Assembly (NCBI RefSeq): GCF_023266535.1
Contig: NZ_JAHFPY010000012.1
Span: 1 to 40,889 of the forward strand
DNA from: Sphingomonas sp.
Lineage (GTDB): Bacteria; Pseudomonadota; Alphaproteobacteria; Sphingomonadales; Sphingomonadaceae
DNA: 40,889 bases
Direction: 5' to 3'
This document shows positions 37,329-40,889 of this stretch, in pieces; the stretch's first letter is position 1, and each line of letters starts with the position of its first letter. The notes below the pieces were generated by a model that worked only from the letters and a program-made list of their open reading frames with translations, searched no databases and was not told where the DNA came from. Both the position numbers and the translations under genes were made by a program.

Positions 37329-38438
37329 CTAAAAGTCGCCGGCCAGCGTCACCACGCCGCCCGAACCGGGGATGGCGTTGCCGATCAGTTTGTATCGATA
37401 ATCGAGGTGCACGCGCATTCGCGTGCCGAGGCGCAGGGTGGCGCGAGGCCCGATGTCCAATCGGCCGAGGCCCGGCTGGGCCCCGCCCCAAATGCCAAGT
37501 CCCGCAGACAGGTTGCGCCACACCGGACGGCTCACCGCCGCCTGCCCATCGACGAACCAATCGGGGTGGTTGAAATCCACCACACCCGCCTGAAGATAGG
37601 TATCCAACGTCGAGTTCCACGGCATCGGCCGGCCGTAAAAGCCGCCCTCGGCGAACAAGGCAAAGGCGCTCTGCCCATAATCACGGAAGGCATGACGCCG
37701 TTCGAGCGTGATGGCGACCGGAAGGCTGGTCATTGGCTGGTAGCGTAACCCTAGGGCGGCTTCGACCCCGCGCTGGCTGTTGATCGGGGCACTGGTTCGC
37801 AAGCTGGCCGAAAGATGCGGATCGAACCGCCACAGCAACCGTGCGCCCGCCTGACTTCCGCCGAGCATCCCGCCGCTGGCGAGGCTGTCAGATCCGGCGC
37901 GGTTGCGCATCGTTGCCCAGCTGCTGATCGACAGGCGGTCAGGCAGACTGGGCAACTTCAACTCGCCGAACGATGGTGTTGATTGGCGTGCGGGTACCGC
38001 CGGTGGTGGTGGTGCCGCTTCGGCCGGCTGGTTTATCCCGCCGATCGGCGGCGCTGCGCCATACACATTGATCTCCGCAGGAAGTCCCTGCGGCCGGTCC
38101 AGATAGACAATCTGCGGCGGGCTGTAGCGCGCGCCCGAAGGCGCCCGAACCGGCACGTAGACCGGATAGGGAGCGTAGGCGGGATAGCCGCCGTAACCGG
38201 CATAGGCGACTTGCGGCCCATAAGACGCGGCGGGCGAAGATAGCGGATAAGGCTGGGCGATTGGTTCAATCGGCGGCAACTGCGACGGCTGGATTGCCGG
38301 CAGGCGCGGCTTGGGCGGCTGCGCGGCTTCGGCATCAAATGCGAGCGCTTGGGTGCCCGGAATGAGGCCAAGGCTGACGGCGCGCACTGCCGCCCATGCC
38401 AGGATCGCCGCGCCAAGAAAGCGGATCGAATTGCTCAT
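37329..38438 (-). CDS. NfrA-like outer-membrane protein (C-terminal barrel type)
   Basis: 369 residues. An N-terminal hydrophobic segment is followed by a Pro/Tyr-rich linker (YGGYPAYAPYPVYVPVRAP) and a C-terminal beta-rich region with AGARLLWRFDPHLSASLRTS, LERRHAFRDYGQ and ATLRLGTRMRVHLDYRYKL, ending in GDF. This resembles the barrel part of phage N4 receptor NfrA, which in Escherichia coli exports a glycan made with NfrB; the long TPR part of NfrA is missing. The assignment rests on the adjacent NfrB-like gene. The ATG overlaps the upstream stop by four bases. Confidence 0.6.
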   Translation of the reverse strand: MSNSIRFLGAAILAWAAVRAVSLGLIPGTQALAFDAEAAQPPKPRLPAIQPSQLPPIEPIAQPYPLSSPAASYGPQVAYAGYGGYPAYAPYPVYVPVRAPSGARYSPPQIVYLDRPQGLPAEINVYGAAPPIGGINQPAEAAPPPPAVPARQSTPSFGELKLPSLPDRLSISSWATMRNRAGSDSLASGGMLGGSQAGARLLWRFDPHLSASLRTSAPINSQRGVEAALGLRYQPMTSLPVAITLERRHAFRDYGQSAFALFAEGGFYGRPMPWNSTLDTYLQAGVVDFNHPDWFVDGQAAVSRPVWRNLSAGLGIWGGAQPGLGRLDIGPRATLRLGTRMRVHLDYRYKLIGNAIPGSGGVVTLAGDF

Positions 38439-39811
38439 GGCCGGGGAATCTCCGCGGGAAAGATATGATGGGTCTTGTCCCACTGGCGCGCCCCGCCGGC
38501 CGAATGGAGCATGAGCGCTCGCCGCGCGGCGAGGACTGCGACGACGTTGGCGACGACCATCCGCGGCAGTGAGCGCAGGCCTTCTTTCCAACCATAGGCT
38601 GCGGTCGTGAAGGACGCGCGCATCAGCATCCGCCAGCCAAGCAGCCAGCCGTTGATCCACATCAGCGTCGCCAGTGGTGTCGACACCGGGACCGCGATTG
38701 GTGCGCCTAATGCCGCGGCCAGCGCCACTTCCGCCCACAAGACGGCGGCAGAATAGCCAGCGAGCAGCAGCAGCGCCGCCAAGGGGCCGCGCCGGTCGCG
38801 CATCCGCATCCAGCGCTCACCAGGCCCGCCGCGCCAGCCGAGCTGGTCCCAGCCGGCGAAGGCAATGCCGCCAATCCATCGCGCCTTCTGGCGAACCGCT
38901 GCATTGATGGTCGATGGAAAATGGCCGCGGCTGGCAACGACCGCGCGGCTACCCGGTTCGGCCGGGATGCGCACGAACATCGTCTTTACTCCGATTGCGC
39001 CGAGGCGAAGCCCCATTTCATAATCCTCGGTCATGCTGGAGCCGGCGAATGGGCGGCCGTCATGGCGGGAGGCCAGTCGCGACAACGCAACGCGTTCGAT
39101 TGCGCAGCCGACCCCGGCCAGCGGGATGGCGGCGCCAACTGCCTCTCGCACCACCAGCTCCTTCATATGCGCTTCGGCGAACTCGTCGGCGTAGTGGCCG
39201 CCCACCCAACGCGAATCCGGATCAATCAGCGGGACGACAGGCAGCTGAACCAGACCGGCATATTCGACCAGCCGGTCAAACAGCTTGAGCTCGAGTGGAT
39301 GGACCGGGTCTTCCGCGTCATGCAGGACGATTGCCTTGGCGGTGCGTCCAACCGCCTTTTCATAGGCGACCAGTGCGGCATAAAGGCGGTTGAGGCAGTC
39401 GGCCTTGGTAGTCGGACCGTCGACGTCAATTTCGACCGCAATCACGCGCGGATCCCGGACGCTGTCGATTGCCGCCTGCGTAGCCGGGTCATTGCGATAG
39501 TGGCCGACGAACAGCCAATATTCGCCGTGGTCGAAGCGGGCGAGGGTGGACCGCAGCATCGGCGCGATAACGGACGCTTCGTCCCACGCTGGAATCAGGA
39601 CCGCCATCCACCCCGGCCGCATCGGTGTCGGCAACGCATTGGCGGACATTTTGGGAAAGCGCGAATAGATCGCCAGCGCCCGCCAGCTCCGGCGGACGAA
39701 GTAAATCAGGTCGACGGCCAAGTCATCGATTGCGAACAACAGGAAACCGACAGCAGCGAACAACGCCAACTCGGCGGTGAGTTCGGTCAGGATCAACGCA
39801 ACCAGCGACAT
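38435..39811 (-). CDS. NfrB-like family 2 glycosyltransferase, membrane-bound
   Basis: 458 residues. Helices at both ends flank a GT2 catalytic core: MAVLIPAWDEASVI, the DGPTTKADCLNRLY region, HDAEDPVHPLELK (the DxD-like box), SMTEDYEMGLRL and the QxxRW motif as RQKARWIGG. This fits processive glycan synthases of the NfrB type. E. coli NfrB also has a C-terminal MshEN c-di-GMP domain that is absent here. It is coupled to the NfrA-like gene downstream. An insertion sequence starts within about 160 bases of its 5' end. Confidence 0.8.
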   Translation of the reverse strand: MSLVALILTELTAELALFAAVGFLLFAIDDLAVDLIYFVRRSWRALAIYSRFPKMSANALPTPMRPGWMAVLIPAWDEASVIAPMLRSTLARFDHGEYWLFVGHYRNDPATQAAIDSVRDPRVIAVEIDVDGPTTKADCLNRLYAALVAYEKAVGRTAKAIVLHDAEDPVHPLELKLFDRLVEYAGLVQLPVVPLIDPDSRWVGGHYADEFAEAHMKELVVREAVGAAIPLAGVGCAIERVALSRLASRHDGRPFAGSSMTEDYEMGLRLGAIGVKTMFVRIPAEPGSRAVVASRGHFPSTINAAVRQKARWIGGIAFAGWDQLGWRGGPGERWMRMRDRRGPLAALLLLAGYSAAVLWAEVALAAALGAPIAVPVSTPLATLMWINGWLLGWRMLMRASFTTAAYGWKEGLRSLPRMVVANVVAVLAARRALMLHSAGGARQWDKTHHIFPAEIPRP

Positions 39812-39862
39812 TGCCAGTCAAGCGCAGCCGAATTGGACGGGATAATTGGCTCGATTCACCAT

Positions 39863-40889
39863 GGGGTGTCCCCAAACGCGAGTACCGAGCGGGCGAATGC
39901 ATGTCATAGGCGTTATTATACTTGACATACCCACTCCTTCCGCTAGTGTGAGCGGACAGGAGCAAGACAATGGCAAGCGCACTATCAGCCCCGCACTTTC
40001 ACGATGAAGACGCAGCCTTTGCGTTCGTCGAAGCGCGGGTATGGCCGGAAGGCCCGACTTGCCCGCATTGTGGCGGCGTGGATCGCATCTCCAAGATGGG
40101 CGGCGCATCGACCCGCAAGGGCCTCTACAAGTGCTACCAGTGCCGTAAGCCGTTCACTGTCCGCATGGGGACCATCTTTGAAAGCAGCCACGTTCCGCTG
40201 AATATCTGGCTCCAGGCTATGTATCTCGTTGCTGGTTCAAAGAAGGGCATCAGCTCCAACCAGCTTCACCGCACCCTTGGCGTTACCCTAAAGACCGCCT
40301 GGTTCATGTCGCATCGTATCCGCGAAGCTATGCGCTCGGGCGATCTGCTTCCGATGGGCGGCGCGGGCCAGACTGTTGAAGCCGACGAAACCTATATCGG
40401 CCACAAGAAGGGCGTCGATAAGCCGCAGGGCGGCTATCGTCACAAGCTGTGCGTCGTGTCGCTGGTCAATCGTGACACTGGCGAGGCCCGCTCGATCTTC
40501 ACTGACAAGACTTCCACCCAGTTCGTTGCCGGGATAGTTCGCGCCAATGTGGACCGTGAAAGCCGCCTAGTGACCGACGACGCGCAGCTCTACTGGAAAG
40601 TCGGCAAAGAGTTCATCGGCGGTCACAAGCGCGTCCGTCACAGCATCAGCGAATATGTTGTCGGCGACATTCACACCAACACCATCGAAGGCTTCTTTTC
40701 GATCTTCAAACGCGGGATGCGCGGCGTCTATCAGTTCTGCGCCGAAAAGCACTTGCACCGCTATCTGGCAGAGTTCGATTTCCGCTACAGCAACCGCGTT
40801 GCGCTCGGCTACAACGACGCCGATCGCGCCGACCAACTGCTTCGCGGTATCGTCGGCAAGCGCCTAACCTATCAAACAATTGGTGCGAG
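39863..40889 (+). mobile_element. IS1595-family insertion sequence, right part outside window
   Basis: The transposase gene and its upstream leader occupy this end. GGGGTGTCCCCAAACGCGAG at 39863 is a candidate left terminus, chosen by position and by recalled resemblance to family ends; the right end and any target duplication are outside the window. A TTGACA at 39928 with TAGTGT 16 bases later may be the transposase promoter. Confidence 0.5.
39970..40889 (+). CDS. IS1595-family (ISXO2-like) transposase, 3' end outside window
   Basis: 306 codons are visible and the frame is open at the edge. The N-terminus has a zinc ribbon, CPHCGG and CYQC. The ISXO2-like catalytic domain shows Asp139 in VEADETYIG, Asp203/204 in VTDDAQLY and the HTNTIEGFFSIFKRGMRGVY block (N237/E240). 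AGGAG lies seven bases before the ATG. The protein looks intact up to the edge. It moves the element by cut-and-paste or replicative transposition, as known for the family. Confidence 0.93.
   Translation, partial: MASALSAPHFHDEDAAFAFVEARVWPEGPTCPHCGGVDRISKMGGASTRKGLYKCYQCRKPFTVRMGTIFESSHVPLNIWLQAMYLVAGSKKGISSNQLHRTLGVTLKTAWFMSHRIREAMRSGDLLPMGGAGQTVEADETYIGHKKGVDKPQGGYRHKLCVVSLVNRDTGEARSIFTDKTSTQFVAGIVRANVDRESRLVTDDAQLYWKVGKEFIGGHKRVRHSISEYVVGDIHTNTIEGFFSIFKRGMRGVYQFCAEKHLHRYLAEFDFRYSNRVALGYNDADRADQLLRGIVGKRLTYQTIGA

Noticed and set aside
36349..37332. Plus-strand frame opposite the TSUP transporter
   Set aside because: Gln/His/Ala-rich with no domain, the usual antisense shadow of a membrane-protein gene.

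Overview
The window is GC-rich, tightly packed chromosomal DNA of an alphaproteobacterium, most likely a sphingomonad (Sphingomonas or a relative). This is inferred from protein character: the IspG N-terminus, the PAS_5/acidic protein, a 7Fe ferredoxin next to an S4 protein and an SUV3-like helicase, an EF-hand periplasmic protein and a clan AA aspartic protease. No rRNA, tRNA or CRISPR array was seen. Layout, left to right. (1) 1-4314, minus strand: a three-gene unit of TIR-TM-TPR protein, small unknown protein and SLOG-like/2TM membrane protein (cut by the window edge), resembling nucleotide-signalling conflict systems. (2) 4426-9584: housekeeping and transport genes (ispG, aspartic protease, EamA exporter, DUF1345, SMR exporter, secreted amidase). 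(3) 9871-12365: a transglutaminase-like protein whose catalytic Cys is Ala, a DUF1810 protein, and a coupled YCII/GFA/gamma-glutamylcyclotransferase-like operon. (4) 12591-18256: the most unusual part. It has an MFS exporter, a PAS/acidic-repeat protein, a PilZ protein, a CueR-like MerR regulator facing a 25-residue, seven-cysteine peptide behind a MerR-type promoter, a small Lys-rich protein, four copies of a multi-hairpin repeat with compensatory stem changes, and a lower-GC islet with a frameshifted gene and a short Arr-like fragment. (5) 18344-23930: thiC under a TPP riboswitch, an EF-hand protein, and cysD-cysNC for sulfate activation, preceded by a possible Cys-containing leader peptide. 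(6) 23955-29637: MipA/OmpV porin-like protein, fdxA, S4 protein, SUV3-like helicase and M23 peptidase. (7) 29712-35535: a second TIR protein (TIR-TM-TolB/FlgO-like-TPR), a small lipoprotein whose terminator lies inside the convergent trypsin-like protease gene, and a HerA-like ATPase. (8) 35603-39811: a TSUP/TIGR02186 pair and an NfrB/NfrA-like glycosyltransferase/outer-membrane pair. (9) The right edge holds an IS1595-family insertion sequence, cut by the window. The best candidates for undescribed biology are the MerR/Cys-rich peptide unit, the covarying repeat family that starts just after stop codons of small genes, and the TIR/unknown/SLOG-2TM operon. All functional assignments rest on reading the sequence and on remembered family motifs; no database search was possible.
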